Positions 1 to 8,398 are shown, counted from the stretch's first letter. The stretch: DNA of 64,000 bases from Candidatus Thorarchaeota archaeon MP8T_1 (GCA_002825465.1 PJER01000008.1:1-64000), one strand, 5' to 3'. Made by a program: numbers and translations. The notes: generated by a model from the letters alone, not told the origin.

Positions 1-205
1 TGAGCGCAGCACGCATAGCAGTAAGGTCTCTTGCGTTGATTTCAACAACGATGGAACTTCCTCTCACATGCACTTCTGTTGTCGCTCTGTCAGAAGGAAT
101 GGATTCTGTTTCAGGCAATAGTGCAGAATACAAGATGTTCGCAATACGTTCTGATTCCAAAGGAATCTCAAGAATAGAATATCCATCAATATCATTCTGA
201 ACCAT
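1..205 (-). CDS. pcc1: KEOPS complex subunit Pcc1 (partial, C-terminus beyond the window)
   Basis: I translated this short reading frame by hand. It starts at ATG 205-203 and runs off the window start, giving about 68 residues. The pattern includes ESERIANILYSALLPETES, then DRATTEVHVRGSSIVVEI and NARDLTAMRAAL. This matches Pcc1, where an Arg, alternating beta-strand residues and an A-R-D-x-x-A-x-R-A helix are typical. Pcc1 is the dimerisation subunit of KEOPS, which makes t6A37 in tRNAs. The start overlaps the stop of the upstream Brix gene (192-194) by 14 bases, so translation is probably coupled. Pcc1 beside Brix and L37Ae is a common archaeal arrangement. The family is usually 75-90 residues long, so only a few residues are missing. 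Confidence 0.85.
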   Translation of the reverse strand, partial: MVQNDIDGYSILEIPLESERIANILYSALLPETESIPSDRATTEVHVRGSSIVVEINARDLTAMRAAL

Positions 206-764
206 CAGTAGTGAATCTCCTGAAAGAACCAACTCGAATTCTAGGACCAATCTCAGACAAATCTTTCGTATTGTAATGGGTCCAAAGTATCTTTCCCGAA
301 GGTGCATCTTCAAACCATACAAGAGCGTGATTCTTATCCGTTTGTCGTTCTGCTGGCTCTGAGAGTTCCTCGATATTCAAACTAAGTAATTCAGCAAAAC
401 TTCTAGCCATCTCCCAGACAATGTTTGAGCTTCCGATTTTGACCGCAACTCCTTCGATAGTGCCAACTCGTCCTAAACTTGCAGAATTGATCTCTCGTCG
501 AAGAAGTGCCATTTCCAGCCGAAATTTAAAGATTTCATGACCAGTTGGGGATAGGATTGTTATCTCTCCAGGATTACCTCTCCAAATAGAAATAACTAGC
601 GCAGCCTGAGCTCCTGATTGTTTGATTCGAGAAGTAAGTTCAGCAATCCCCATTCCACCACGATTGAAACGCTCGGTTCCTGGAAGTGCCGCAGATAGGT
701 CTCGAGCAAAAGAACGGACTCGGTTAGAAGTCCGTCTCGAAGTTGTGATGAGTAGACTCGGCAA
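192..764 (-). CDS. Brix domain ribosome biogenesis protein (archaeal Imp4-like)
   Basis: The protein has 190 residues and begins MPSLLITTSRRTSNRVRSFA, the usual start of archaeal Brix proteins, followed by a PGTERFNRGGMGIAEL segment. Archaeal Brix proteins are single-domain relatives of eukaryotic Imp4, Rpf1 and Brx1, which act in rRNA folding and subunit assembly. The length is normal for the archaeal family. The gene lies 5 bases after rpl37ae and overlaps pcc1. The name is secure at family level; the exact role in archaea is poorly known. Confidence 0.88.
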   Translation of the reverse strand: MPSLLITTSRRTSNRVRSFARDLSAALPGTERFNRGGMGIAELTSRIKQSGAQAALVISIWRGNPGEITILSPTGHEIFKFRLEMALLRREINSASLGRVGTIEGVAVKIGSSNIVWEMARSFAELLSLNIEELSEPAERQTDKNHALVWFEDAPSGKILWTHYNTKDLSEIGPRIRVGSFRRFTTDGSE

Positions 765-769
765 GTGAA

Positions 770-1177
770 TTACTCTTCTGAGGGAGAATCAGTGTCCTCA
801 GATACTGGAATAGTTTCAGCATCGATAACAATGTCGTCTTCGTCTTTCTCGATGTTAGGAAGGAATTCGAGAACATCTTCCACATCCTCGTCATCACGAA
901 GAGCAAGGAAGTCTCCTGAAACTCTCTGAGCAATAGCTCGCTTTGCAGCCTTTCCTGCATCAGTAAATGGAACATAGGCACCACCCGCGAATAGCAGGTC
1001 GCATTTACTGCATTTCCAGAGGCCTACCGCTTGTCTCTTGAGTGCCCTTGTAGCACAGGATGGACAACGAGTGGGCTCGTTCCTCTTCTTCTCTATATCA
1101 AGAACGCGGCGGCGAAGTTTTGCGCCATACCTTGATCCGAATCTACCAGTGCTACCAACCTTTTTGGTTCGTGCCAA
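770..1177 (-). CDS. rpl37ae: Large ribosomal subunit protein eL43 (L37Ae) with acidic C-terminal tail
   Basis: The 135-residue protein starts MARTKKVGSTGRFGSRYGAK, as L37Ae does. It carries a C4 zinc ribbon: CPSC near residue 39 and CSKC near residue 57, followed by GGAYVPFTDAG. The ribosomal domain ends near residue 93. Roughly 40 further residues are rich in Asp and Glu (for example DDEDVEDVLEF and EKDEDD). Typical archaeal L37Ae is 70-95 residues, so the tail is an addition. It follows rrp42 after about 140 bases. In many archaea the zinc-ribbon RNA polymerase subunit rpoP follows L37Ae; here brix starts after 5 bases, so rpoP is not in this position. Confidence 0.93.
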   Translation of the reverse strand: MARTKKVGSTGRFGSRYGAKLRRRVLDIEKKRNEPTRCPSCATRALKRQAVGLWKCSKCDLLFAGGAYVPFTDAGKAAKRAIAQRVSGDFLALRDDEDVEDVLEFLPNIEKDEDDIVIDAETIPVSEDTDSPSEE

Positions 1178-1320
1178 TTTAATTATCTCCTTATTGTTTA
1201 TTGCTTCAAAGATGAAACAAGACGAGGCTCTGGAGCCTACCAGTCGCCCGTCTGATTCTCTTATTAGGCTTACGTTGTGAAGAAGAGATAGGATACTCCC
1301 AAAGGAGTATCAATCTAATC

Positions 1321-2157
1321 TCACTCAATCTTTTTTGTTGCTTCCACTAACAATTCTCTGATAGTTTTCGCATTATCCAAAGCAATTCCCATAGCTTGAT
1401 CAACAAGCTCGAGGGACATTGGACCAGAACCGCCACCTTTCTGAAGAGCTGTGAAGTTCTCTTTCTGATCTACAGCCATTGTTAGTCTGCAGTCCTGAAC
1501 AAATTCCTCTCTTAGAGTAGGGTCGATTACAAGATTGCTACCAATCTTTGAAACTGTATGCTCGATTGCTATGTTTTTGATGGGGAGTTTCAGTATCTTT
1601 CCAGTTTCAACCTCTTTACCATCTTCAATCTTGATCTCTGGATATCTTGTTGACATGAGTGCAGCATTGACTGCAATAGATGAAGCGTCAATCAGGTTAC
1701 CATCATATTCGAGAGGATACACATCAGCGAATACCATGTAGACCTTCTTACCTTCCTGAATGCAGAGAGCCTTTGCATCAACCATCTCAGATTCTCGAAC
1801 TCCACGATCAACAACCCGTGCAAGCTCAATGGCATCTTCCTTTGGAGGTCCAAGCTCGAAAAGAGGAGAGGCAATAGGAGACATTTCAGCAGTAACCATT
1901 GTGACTCCTTCATCTGGAGCATCAGAATATGGTTCTCCAGTAAGAACCTTAACACCTGCTACTACACTGGTATCACCCATTCGAACAAGTGCAGAACCTT
2001 CTGCTTTAGCTGGAACAACGTTAGCATCGATTTCTATCGGACGATATTCATCAAATGCACGGCCATCGATTCGTTCACCTTTCCGAAGATGTTCTTCGAT
2101 AAACTGTCGGTCAATCATGGCTATTGTTTCGGAAGTATAGTCACCCATCTTATTCAT
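1321..2157 (-). CDS. rrp42: Exosome complex subunit Rrp42
   Basis: The 278-residue protein has the RNase PH fold. Key segments are GERIDGRAFDEYRPIEI, SALVRMGDTSVVAGVKV and LCIQEGKKVYMVFADVYPLEYDGN. Rrp42 is the catalytically inactive partner of Rrp41 in the archaeal exosome ring, which degrades and tails RNA 3' ends. The length is near the usual 260-275. The first ATG (2157) overlaps the rrp41 stop; a second ATG, 3 codons later at 2148, is an equally possible start. It is co-transcribed with rrp41 and rrp4. Confidence 0.96.
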   Translation of the reverse strand: MNKMGDYTSETIAMIDRQFIEEHLRKGERIDGRAFDEYRPIEIDANVVPAKAEGSALVRMGDTSVVAGVKVLTGEPYSDAPDEGVTMVTAEMSPIASPLFELGPPKEDAIELARVVDRGVRESEMVDAKALCIQEGKKVYMVFADVYPLEYDGNLIDASSIAVNAALMSTRYPEIKIEDGKEVETGKILKLPIKNIAIEHTVSKIGSNLVIDPTLREEFVQDCRLTMAVDQKENFTALQKGGGSGPMSLELVDQAMGIALDNAKTIRELLVEATKKIE

Positions 2158-2968
2158 CCTCCATTAGTTCGGACTCTCCGAGGTCAGCCTCGAGATCGTC
2201 ATCATAATCATCATCATCTTCATCCTCATCATCCACATCATCAGGACTTCGGACGTATACGCGCTTTAGCGCATCTTTTTGTAGCTCGTGAATGTAGTTG
2301 CATGCATTGATTCCCATCTGCATTGCTTCAACAAGTTCTTCTCTAGTGAAGAAACCATCTTGTTGCAAGAGTGTAATTTCTTGGGTCTTTGGCATGATTG
2401 CCATGGGAATGTCGCCTTGACCATATTTGTCCTCTTCATCACCAAGGTCAACAACTAATTTACCATCTGCCTTACCTACAGCAACTGCAGGAACTAGACT
2501 CTTCATAGGAATACCAGCATCAGCTAGAGCTAGGGAGGCTGCATTTAGAGCTGCACAACGTGTCCCACCATCAGCCTGAATTACCTGGACGAAAACATCA
2601 ACTACAGCCCTTGGAAACTCTTCCAAAAAGAGCGCTGGTTTGAGTGCATTAGCAATCACCATTGAGATTTCTTTCTCCCTCCTTGAGGGGGCAGGTCTCT
2701 TTCTATCAGGTACTGAGAACGTAGCCATTCTATATACAACTCTGAGATATGCTCGATCATTCAGTGTCAAATGTCTTGGATGTAATTCTCTTGGTCCATA
2801 AACTCCTGCAATGATGTAGGTCTTACCTTGGCGGATTGATGCCGAACCATTTGCTTGCTTCAATACACCAACTTTTAGCTCAATCGGTCGTAATTCATCG
2901 GGTCTTCGACCATCAACCCTTAAGCCCTCGGGACTAATTAGAAAATCGGGCTTTGTTTCCGGACTCAT
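2150..2968 (-). CDS. rrp41: Exosome complex catalytic subunit Rrp41, acidic tail
   Basis: The 272-residue protein is the active RNase PH-type subunit of the exosome: it phosphorolyses RNA from the 3' end and can add tails using NDPs. The sequence shows LRVDGRRPDELRPIELKVG at the N-terminus, then QADGGTRCAALNAASLALAD and the catalytic-side segment VVDLGDEEDKYGQGDIPMA. The core ends near residue 242. About 30 very acidic residues follow, including DDEDEDDDDYDDDLEADLGE. Archaeal Rrp41 is normally about 235-250 residues, so this tail is an extension. The start at 2968 touches the rrp4 stop, indicating tight coupling. Confidence 0.96.
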   Translation of the reverse strand: MSPETKPDFLISPEGLRVDGRRPDELRPIELKVGVLKQANGSASIRQGKTYIIAGVYGPRELHPRHLTLNDRAYLRVVYRMATFSVPDRKRPAPSRREKEISMVIANALKPALFLEEFPRAVVDVFVQVIQADGGTRCAALNAASLALADAGIPMKSLVPAVAVGKADGKLVVDLGDEEDKYGQGDIPMAIMPKTQEITLLQQDGFFTREELVEAMQMGINACNYIHELQKDALKRVYVRSPDDVDDEDEDDDDYDDDLEADLGESELMEDE

Positions 2969-3912
2969 TATTCATTCACTTCCTCTGTTTCTAAATCATC
3001 AATTTCTTCATCAGTTGAAGGCTCAGATTCAATAGTTACTTCAACTTCTATTTCTTCATCTGCTGCTTCAGGTTCTGTTTCAGACTCTGTTTCAGCTTCT
3101 ATTTCGATTATGGGTTCAGATTCTGAAATATCAGTATCTTCGGGTTCATTCACAAGTTCTTCCTCATCTAGTTCATCAGCATCGATTTCCTCAGACTCCT
3201 GACTTGCTTCATCCATAAATTCAACGTCTTCCTCATCTGTAAGAGCTTCAGTAAGCATTTTGTTGATCCTATCAGTCAGGTTGGATGTGTGGGCTTGTGC
3301 CTCAATTGTTCTGAAGGCTTTGATTGCAAGCCTTAACTTTCGAACATCTGAAGTCTTTATCCAAATCCTACCATTCTGTCCAACAACAGAATCAATTCTC
3401 AGATGATCATTAATCATATTGATCATTGAACCTCTTCTACCGATAATACGTGGAATCTTTGCAGGACTTACTTGAAGAATCATTCCTCCTTCTAGAACCT
3501 CAAGACCTCTACCTTTCATTGAAAGAAAAGGACCAGTTTGTCTGTCAAAGGTGGAAACTTCTGCAGAGATTACGTCACCTGTATCCATGTATTCTGAGAT
3601 GTCATCGGAGTACGGTCTTCTGAGCGCATTATTTGCATGTAGTGATGCACCATAGGGACCCCCGATGTCCACTTTCCAATTGTTACCAGCCACTAGTGTA
3701 ATAACACCAATGACCAAGTCACCTTCCTTTGGGATATAGGCACCTTCAAGGGCAACAACTTTTACAGTGTTGCCTCGGAGCTCAGCCAATCCCATAAGAG
3801 AGGAATAGATTTTCCCTCCCTCTTCGTATGTCCCAAAAGATGAGCGATATCTGCCTTCAGCAAGGAGCTGCCCAGGGACTACGACTTCACGTTTCTGAAA
3901 GTATACTGCCAA
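2968..3912 (-). CDS. rrp4: Exosome complex RNA-binding subunit Rrp4, long acidic tail
   Basis: The 314-residue protein caps the exosome and binds substrate RNA. The N-terminal domain (about 1-65), S1 domain (about 65-140, with GDLVIGVITLVAGNNWKVDI) and KH domain (about 150-215, with IPRIIGRRGSMINMI) are in the usual order. Archaeal Rrp4 usually ends near residue 230. Here about 90 residues dominated by Glu, Asp, Ser and Thr follow, with no predicted fold. Its DNA (2968-3240) is correspondingly low in complexity. It sits between SBDS and rrp41, the standard archaeal order. Confidence 0.95.
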   Translation of the reverse strand: MAVYFQKREVVVPGQLLAEGRYRSSFGTYEEGGKIYSSLMGLAELRGNTVKVVALEGAYIPKEGDLVIGVITLVAGNNWKVDIGGPYGASLHANNALRRPYSDDISEYMDTGDVISAEVSTFDRQTGPFLSMKGRGLEVLEGGMILQVSPAKIPRIIGRRGSMINMINDHLRIDSVVGQNGRIWIKTSDVRKLRLAIKAFRTIEAQAHTSNLTDRINKMLTEALTDEEDVEFMDEASQESEEIDADELDEEELVNEPEDTDISESEPIIEIEAETESETEPEAADEEIEVEVTIESEPSTDEEIDDLETEEVNE

Positions 3913-3968
3913 TTATTCTTCCCTTCTATAATATTTTCAATCTTCATTTGTATTCAATAGGGTCTCAA

Positions 3969-4703
3969 TTATCTAACGACCTCTATTCTGATCTGCCCTT
4001 TCGTGAGTTTGTTGAGTTCATCATAGAGCTCTTGGCGCTTTTGTGCGGGAAGCTCTAGTAGACCACTCCATGACCCATCTAGATTCCATGATTCCGACTT
4101 GATGACTCCAGCATTTGCTACCATATTGTATCCTTTACCTGCATAGGTTGCAGGAATTGTAATCTGTAGTTTAACACTCTCAAAGGAAATAGGTATGATC
4201 ACTCTAAGTGATTTGACTACACCAGGAATCTGTTCATCAACACTAATGAAAGGATCAATACGAACCTTTGCTTCTTCCATTGCTTGACGGATACGATCTG
4301 GGGGATGAGGATGTCCTGTCTGTGGATTCATGGCACGTTTTGCAATATGCTCGATTATTGTTTCTGTCTTTTCCTCGACCAATTGCAATCGCTGCTCGTG
4401 TGTTAGGTGAAACTCTCCTTGTTTGATTATTTCAGGAGCGATATCAAAAATATCATCAGACCCAAAAGCATCTTTCACTAGACTATCGGTTGCTTTCTCG
4501 CCTCTTTTCGCATCCTCGTATATTTCATATGACTTGAGAATTTCCTGTATTGGGATCTCCTCACCACGTCTATAATCAAATGCTAAATTTGGATCAACGA
4601 ATATTTCAAAGCGAAGATGTCCTTTTTTAAGACCAATAATGACGGCATCAAGATCAACCCACTTATCACCAGTTTTCTGACCTGAACCACCTCTACCCAT
4701 CAT
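3969..4703 (-). CDS. sbds: Ribosome maturation protein SBDS
   Basis: The 244-residue protein has the three-domain SBDS architecture. The N-terminal FYSH domain contains LKKGHLRFEIFVDPNLAFDY and the helix SYEIYEDAKRGEKATDSLV. A helical middle domain follows, with LTHEQRLQLVEEKTETIIEH and PHPPDRIRQAMEEAKVRIDP. The C-terminal ferredoxin-like domain begins near SLRVIIPISFESVKLQITIP. SBDS, with EF-2-type GTPases, releases aIF6 from the large subunit. The length is typical (230-250). The start follows 19 bases after psmA, and the gene is part of the psmA-SBDS-exosome operon. Confidence 0.96.
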   Translation of the reverse strand: MMGRGGSGQKTGDKWVDLDAVIIGLKKGHLRFEIFVDPNLAFDYRRGEEIPIQEILKSYEIYEDAKRGEKATDSLVKDAFGSDDIFDIAPEIIKQGEFHLTHEQRLQLVEEKTETIIEHIAKRAMNPQTGHPHPPDRIRQAMEEAKVRIDPFISVDEQIPGVVKSLRVIIPISFESVKLQITIPATYAGKGYNMVANAGVIKSESWNLDGSWSGLLELPAQKRQELYDELNKLTKGQIRIEVVR

Positions 4704-4722
4704 GTGATACCAACTCCTTATC

Positions 4723-5457
4723 CTAATCCTTCTTGCTGGATTTTTCGGGATTTAGAAATCCCTCTATCTCAGTTCGTGTTAATTTCTGGAATTCTTTTGT
4801 TTCGACAGAAATTTTAGCAATTTCTACATTGTCAGCAGTAAGGGTCTTTTCGCTTGTTTCACGTAGTGCTCCTAGAGCGATTTTGATAGCATCATTAAGT
4901 GATTTGTTTCTTGCATAATGCTTCTCAAGGTATTCACCAGCTCTTACTGTACCTTTCCCAATTACTGCAGCAAGAAATCCCCAATATGTGCCAACGGGAT
5001 CTGTAACAAAAAGACGAGGATTACCATCGTAATCCACAGATCCAATAATCATGGAAACACCATAGGGTCGAATTCCGCCCCCTTGTGTTAGATCTGCTTT
5101 TTTATCACAGATATGTTCAGCTACTGCTTCAGCAGGTACAGGTTCTTCATAGGTTAGCCAGTATGATTGTGCTTTGATACGAGCTTCGTAGATGAGCCTT
5201 CTAGCATCAGCCATTAATCCTGCAGTCGCAACACCAATGTGGTCATCAACTTTGGAAATCTTCTCAACACTATCAGGTTCTTGCAGAGGTTGAATTCGTT
5301 TTTCGGTAAGTAGGATAACGCCTCCATCAACAAGAATTCCTATTGATGTCTCACCGAGCTCTACAGCTTTCTTCGCATATTCTGCTGCGAATATTCTTCC
5401 CTCAGGGCTAAAGATTCCAGTACTTGTATCATAACCCTGTCCAGAGATACCAAACAT
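4723..5457 (-). CDS. psmA: Proteasome subunit alpha
   Basis: The 244-residue protein begins MFGISGQGYDTSTGIFSPEG followed by RIFAAEYAKKAVELGET, which is the proteasome alpha signature. Seven copies form the outer ring of the 20S proteasome, which gates substrate entry and docks the PAN ATPase. Other recognisable parts are GISILVDGGVILLTEK-like and RPYGVSMIIGSVD strands. It is the first gene of the operon, with a start ATG and a GGAGGAAT ribosome-binding site just upstream (5460-5470). Confidence 0.96.
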   Translation of the reverse strand: MFGISGQGYDTSTGIFSPEGRIFAAEYAKKAVELGETSIGILVDGGVILLTEKRIQPLQEPDSVEKISKVDDHIGVATAGLMADARRLIYEARIKAQSYWLTYEEPVPAEAVAEHICDKKADLTQGGGIRPYGVSMIIGSVDYDGNPRLFVTDPVGTYWGFLAAVIGKGTVRAGEYLEKHYARNKSLNDAIKIALGALRETSEKTLTADNVEIAKISVETKEFQKLTRTEIEGFLNPEKSSKKD

Positions 5458-5661
5458 AATGTATTCCTCCAGAAATCTGAAGAACCCCTGGAAGTCAGAA
5501 TCTCACAGGATAAGTATAACCTGACAATTCCGAAGAGTTACCAAGATTCCTAAACTACAGCCTTTGGTACTAATACGTCTAGGCTAATTCGCTTTCGCCG
5601 ACCTAGCCACATAAAGCTTCTGGTGTAAACAGGAATTAATAACCGACAGAATGTCAGAGTA
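5458..5661 (-). promoter_or_regulatory. Leader and promoter region of the psmA operon
   Basis: No gene is seen in this stretch of about 200 bases. Read on the minus strand, a TATA-like CTTTATGTG lies at about 5608-5616, which would place transcription start near 5585 and leave a leader of some 125 bases before psmA. The leader contains the inverted repeat CTAGG (5579-5583) / CCTAG (5602-5606), with GGC/GCC inside it. I could not match it to a known RNA family, and there is no tRNA T-loop. Confidence 0.35.
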
Positions 5662-6075
5662 CTAGTCCTGCAGTAAGTAAAGATATGCTATAAAACCGAG
5701 ATTGAATATCGCAGAAATCCCACCTACAGAAGCACCAAACATGAGCCAAGCCATGACAACGACAAGAATGTAAACTGAAATTACTTCTAACCATCCAGCC
5801 CTAACATCTGAAAAGAACATTCTCAAGTTTATCACGGTTACAGATAGAAAAACGAATTCACCGAGCATAGTGAGTGCTTCAATGAGCAATGTAATGTATG
5901 GGTTAATGTCATTGAGCATATCGATTGGACTTGTCTCAACTTCGGGAAGAGCTTCCCAAGCCCATAATGTAAGCGCAATTATCATGAATACAGCTGCAAA
6001 AATTACTGTAATCACTGTAGACTTGATCATATCGCTTCTTTCTGGGACATCATCGCTCACTGTTGTTAACACCAA
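5662..6075 (-). CDS. Small integral membrane protein, unknown function
   Basis: The 137-residue protein has about four hydrophobic segments, at roughly residues 18-44, 60-85, 95-115 and 118-135. The loops are short, and Pro-Glu-Val-Glu-Thr lies between the first two segments. I recognise no family. It lies between the psmA operon and the metal transporter genes on the same strand, separated from both by gaps of 80-200 bases, so it is probably an independent unit. Confidence 0.6.
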   Translation of the reverse strand: MVLTTVSDDVPERSDMIKSTVITVIFAAVFMIIALTLWAWEALPEVETSPIDMLNDINPYITLLIEALTMLGEFVFLSVTVINLRMFFSDVRAGWLEVISVYILVVVMAWLMFGASVGGISAIFNLGFIAYLYLLQD

Positions 6076-6153
6076 CCTTGAAAATCGAGGTTTTATGTTT
6101 CACTCTTAAACATACCGACCGATTCAATGTTGTCCAATTAGTAGATTTTCATC

Positions 6154-7119
6154 TCAGTGTTCATGTCTATCTTCTTGTCCATCCGATACGGTTTCAACCC
6201 AGGTAGCAGATAGTTCATTGGATTTTATCTCGAGATCATCAATATCAACATCAATCCTCTCCTTTACCCGTTTGATTTGAAGAGCAAGAATGTAGGAGAG
6301 AGCTGCAAGAATTCCAGCAATTGCACTAGGAGAAACGAAGACCAAGAAGGACATTGTAATCCCAGTTAGTTCTGCAATAAATGCAATGAGAAAGACTGAG
6401 AAGATGACTCTTCGAACCGATTTTACCAACTCGTTTGATGCAGCAGCAGGGGCTACCATAATAGCATAGACCAGTATTGCACCAACGGCTTTTGTAGCCA
6501 AAGCAATTGCTAACGCGGAAATGATTAGCATGAGATAGTGATATGCTCGTGCGTTCATTCCATGTGCAGTCGACCCCTCCATGTCTACGCTGACATATAC
6601 GAATTCCTTGTTGAACATCAGTGTTATGACTGCAAGGAGTAAGGTTGTACTTCCAAGCATTATGATGTCTAAGTTATTTAGAAGCAAGATATCACCAATC
6701 AAGTATCCCCAGATTTGAGGAACTCTATATGGAGGAATATAATACATGAGAAAAACTGCGAGGCTCATGGAGAGAGCAAATGATACTCCTACTGCAACTT
6801 CCATCTTTTGGGTTATCCCAGATTCTCCAGCATATCCAGTAAATACTGCAACAAGAACGCTGAACAAAAGAGCACCTAGAACGGGGTCGAACCAGGGAAC
6901 TAATCCTGTGTCTTGAAGAAAGATTCCTAATGCTGTACCTCCAAGAGCTGCATGAGCGACACCAGAAGCCATGAATGAAAGGCCTCTGAAAACAAGAAAA
7001 GTTCCACTCGCTGCTGCAATAATTGCTATTAGCAATGCTCCTATTAGTGCTCTTTGAAGGAAAGGACTTTCGATGATTATCTGAATTATATCAATCATGG
7101 CGATCAATCCCAGAGTCAT
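6154..7119 (-). CDS. Metal ABC transporter permease (ZnuB/MntB type)
   Basis: The 321-residue protein has about eight transmembrane helices and the ABC-3 family pattern: LIGALLIAIIAAASGTFLVF, then SFMASGVAHAALGGTALGI (the cytoplasmic coupling region), and LVYAIMVAPAAASNELVKS. This family imports Zn, Mn, Fe or related divalent metals with a cluster-9 binding protein. The C-terminal 45 residues are hydrophilic and end in a His-containing DGQEDRHEH. The annotated ATG overlaps the ATPase gene by 29 bases. A second ATG at 7098 would shorten the overlap to 8 bases and may be the true start. It forms an operon with the ATPase and NikR. Confidence 0.9.
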   Translation of the reverse strand: MTLGLIAMIDIIQIIIESPFLQRALIGALLIAIIAAASGTFLVFRGLSFMASGVAHAALGGTALGIFLQDTGLVPWFDPVLGALLFSVLVAVFTGYAGESGITQKMEVAVGVSFALSMSLAVFLMYYIPPYRVPQIWGYLIGDILLLNNLDIIMLGSTTLLLAVITLMFNKEFVYVSVDMEGSTAHGMNARAYHYLMLIISALAIALATKAVGAILVYAIMVAPAAASNELVKSVRRVIFSVFLIAFIAELTGITMSFLVFVSPSAIAGILAALSYILALQIKRVKERIDVDIDDLEIKSNELSATWVETVSDGQEDRHEH

Positions 7120-7894
7120 GTGTCATACAGTAACGATGTCCGGAATGTTCTACAATCCTTGCAGTTGGTCCGTACACTTTCTTAATCAATTCAGGATCCA
7201 TGATGCTACAGGGTTCACCTATACCAATTACGGTATTTTTCAGAAGAAGCACTTCTTCAACCATTGTGTGAATTGGATTGAGATCATGGGTAATCATAAT
7301 GATACTCACATCATTTTCTTTGTGATATCGTCCCAAAGCCTCTACTATGAGATCTTGACTCTCGATATCGGTTCCAGCTAATGGTTCATCCAGTACTAGG
7401 ATTGAACCTTCGCTTGCCAAAGCTCGTGCAACCAAAACTCGTTGGCGTTGCCCTCCAGATAACTCTGGAAATGGCCGTTCCCATAGGGATTCCATATTCA
7501 CTTGACGAAGTGCATCTTTTGCAGATGCAATATCCTTGGAGGTTGCAAACCGAGGTGGGAGTTTCTTCAACAATCGTCCCATCAATACAATATCCTTTAC
7601 CTTCATCGGGATTGCTAGGTCAATACGATCTCGTTGAGGAACATATCGTATCAATTTACGAATTTTACCGGATTGTTTTTGTGAATCAAATCCCATAATC
7701 TTGATAGTTCCACGTGTTGGCTTGATAAGTCCAAGAGCAGTCTTGACAAAAGTGGATTTTCCAGAGCCATTAGGACCGATGATAGCCATAAAACGGGGAG
7801 ATTTAATCTCGAAAGTAACATGGTGTAGGGCAAGCTCGCCATTTGGGTAACGAACTGCAAGATCATTTGCCTCAACGAGTGGGACAGATTCCAT
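7091..7894 (-). CDS. Metal ABC transporter ATP-binding protein (ZnuC/MntA type)
   Basis: The 267-residue ATPase contains a Walker A GPNGSGKST (about residue 40), the signature LSGGQRQRV, the Walker B ILVLDEPLAGTD and the switch His in ITHDLNP. It energises the permease encoded directly downstream. The start codon ATG overlaps the NikR stop (TAATG), so regulator, ATPase and permease are one transcript. The length is normal for the family. Metal specificity cannot be read from the ATPase itself. Confidence 0.92.
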   Translation of the reverse strand: MESVPLVEANDLAVRYPNGELALHHVTFEIKSPRFMAIIGPNGSGKSTFVKTALGLIKPTRGTIKIMGFDSQKQSGKIRKLIRYVPQRDRIDLAIPMKVKDIVLMGRLLKKLPPRFATSKDIASAKDALRQVNMESLWERPFPELSGGQRQRVLVARALASEGSILVLDEPLAGTDIESQDLIVEALGRYHKENDVSIIMITHDLNPIHTMVEEVLLLKNTVIGIGEPCSIMDPELIKKVYGPTARIVEHSGHRYCMTHDSGIDRHD

Positions 7895-8301
7895 TACTTA
7901 CCACCACCCACCAAATTGATATCGACTTTCTTCACCTTCTTTTGAGACCTGAGCTTCTTCATGAAATCACGGACCTTGTCTGCATCAGTCGTGAGAATCA
8001 TGACTTCGGTGCAGTATCCTTCTGTGGTATGAGCATGAATTGTTGCTGCAATATACTCTCTGAATTCATGTTGCACAGAACTAATTCCATGTCCCTGACC
8101 TTTCTGGAAGTACACAGCAGTTATAACAGCAGTGATTTCCCCTGTGGCAAGTTCGATACTGCGATGTTCGGTCAAGAGAGTTTGCAAAGCATGTCGTACT
8201 ACCTCAGATCTATTGGAAAACTTTCCCTCATTTTGAAGTAGCTCCAATTCTTTGAGATTTTTATCTGTCATTGATACTGCAACTATTGGCATACTCAGCA
8301 T
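7894..8301 (-). CDS. nikR: Nickel-responsive regulator NikR
   Basis: The 135-residue protein has an N-terminal ribbon-helix-helix DNA-binding domain (SNRSEVVRHALQTLL) and a C-terminal ACT-like metal domain. All four NikR nickel ligands are present with exact spacing: His in QHEFREY, 11 residues on the first His of HAH, two more to the second, and six more to the Cys of EGYC. In known NikR proteins these correspond to H76, H87, H89 and C95 (E. coli numbering). It heads an operon with a metal ABC transporter and is divergent from the binding-protein gene, so it probably controls both. ATG 8301 or the in-frame ATG at 8292 may be the start. Confidence 0.93.
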   Translation of the reverse strand: MLSMPIVAVSMTDKNLKELELLQNEGKFSNRSEVVRHALQTLLTEHRSIELATGEITAVITAVYFQKGQGHGISSVQHEFREYIAATIHAHTTEGYCTEVMILTTDADKVRDFMKKLRSQKKVKKVDINLVGGGK

Positions 8302-8398
8302 CTCGCATGTTTATGAGTTAGTAACTATTTCACAATCCTTAATAATTTACTTTTTTAGGACTAATCCCGTTTAGGCTGTTCAATCGTGTGACATCCAG
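8302..8398. promoter_or_regulatory. Divergent promoter between nikR operon and metal-binding protein gene
   Basis: This 97-base spacer separates nikR (minus) from the binding-protein gene (plus). It is AT-rich and holds a small palindrome, GTTA-G-TAAC (about 8317-8325), plus a T-rich element near 8345-8358 that could serve as a plus-strand TATA box. NikR of known systems binds a palindrome in such a spacer; I cannot identify its operator with confidence here. Confidence 0.4.

Noticed and set aside
1692..1955. Second minus-strand frame within rrp42
   Set aside because: It is an out-of-frame shadow of the conserved rrp42 coding sequence with no independent start signal.
2089..2310. Plus-strand frame with a run of His residues
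   Set aside because: It is the complement of the Asp-rich tail of Rrp41; GAT/GAC codons read as ATC/CAT on the other strand. There is no ribosome-binding site and the frame overlaps two certain genes.
5540..5640. Candidate intron-containing tRNA upstream of psmA
   Set aside because: No T-loop sequence or acceptor-stem pairing could be found; only a short inverted repeat remains.
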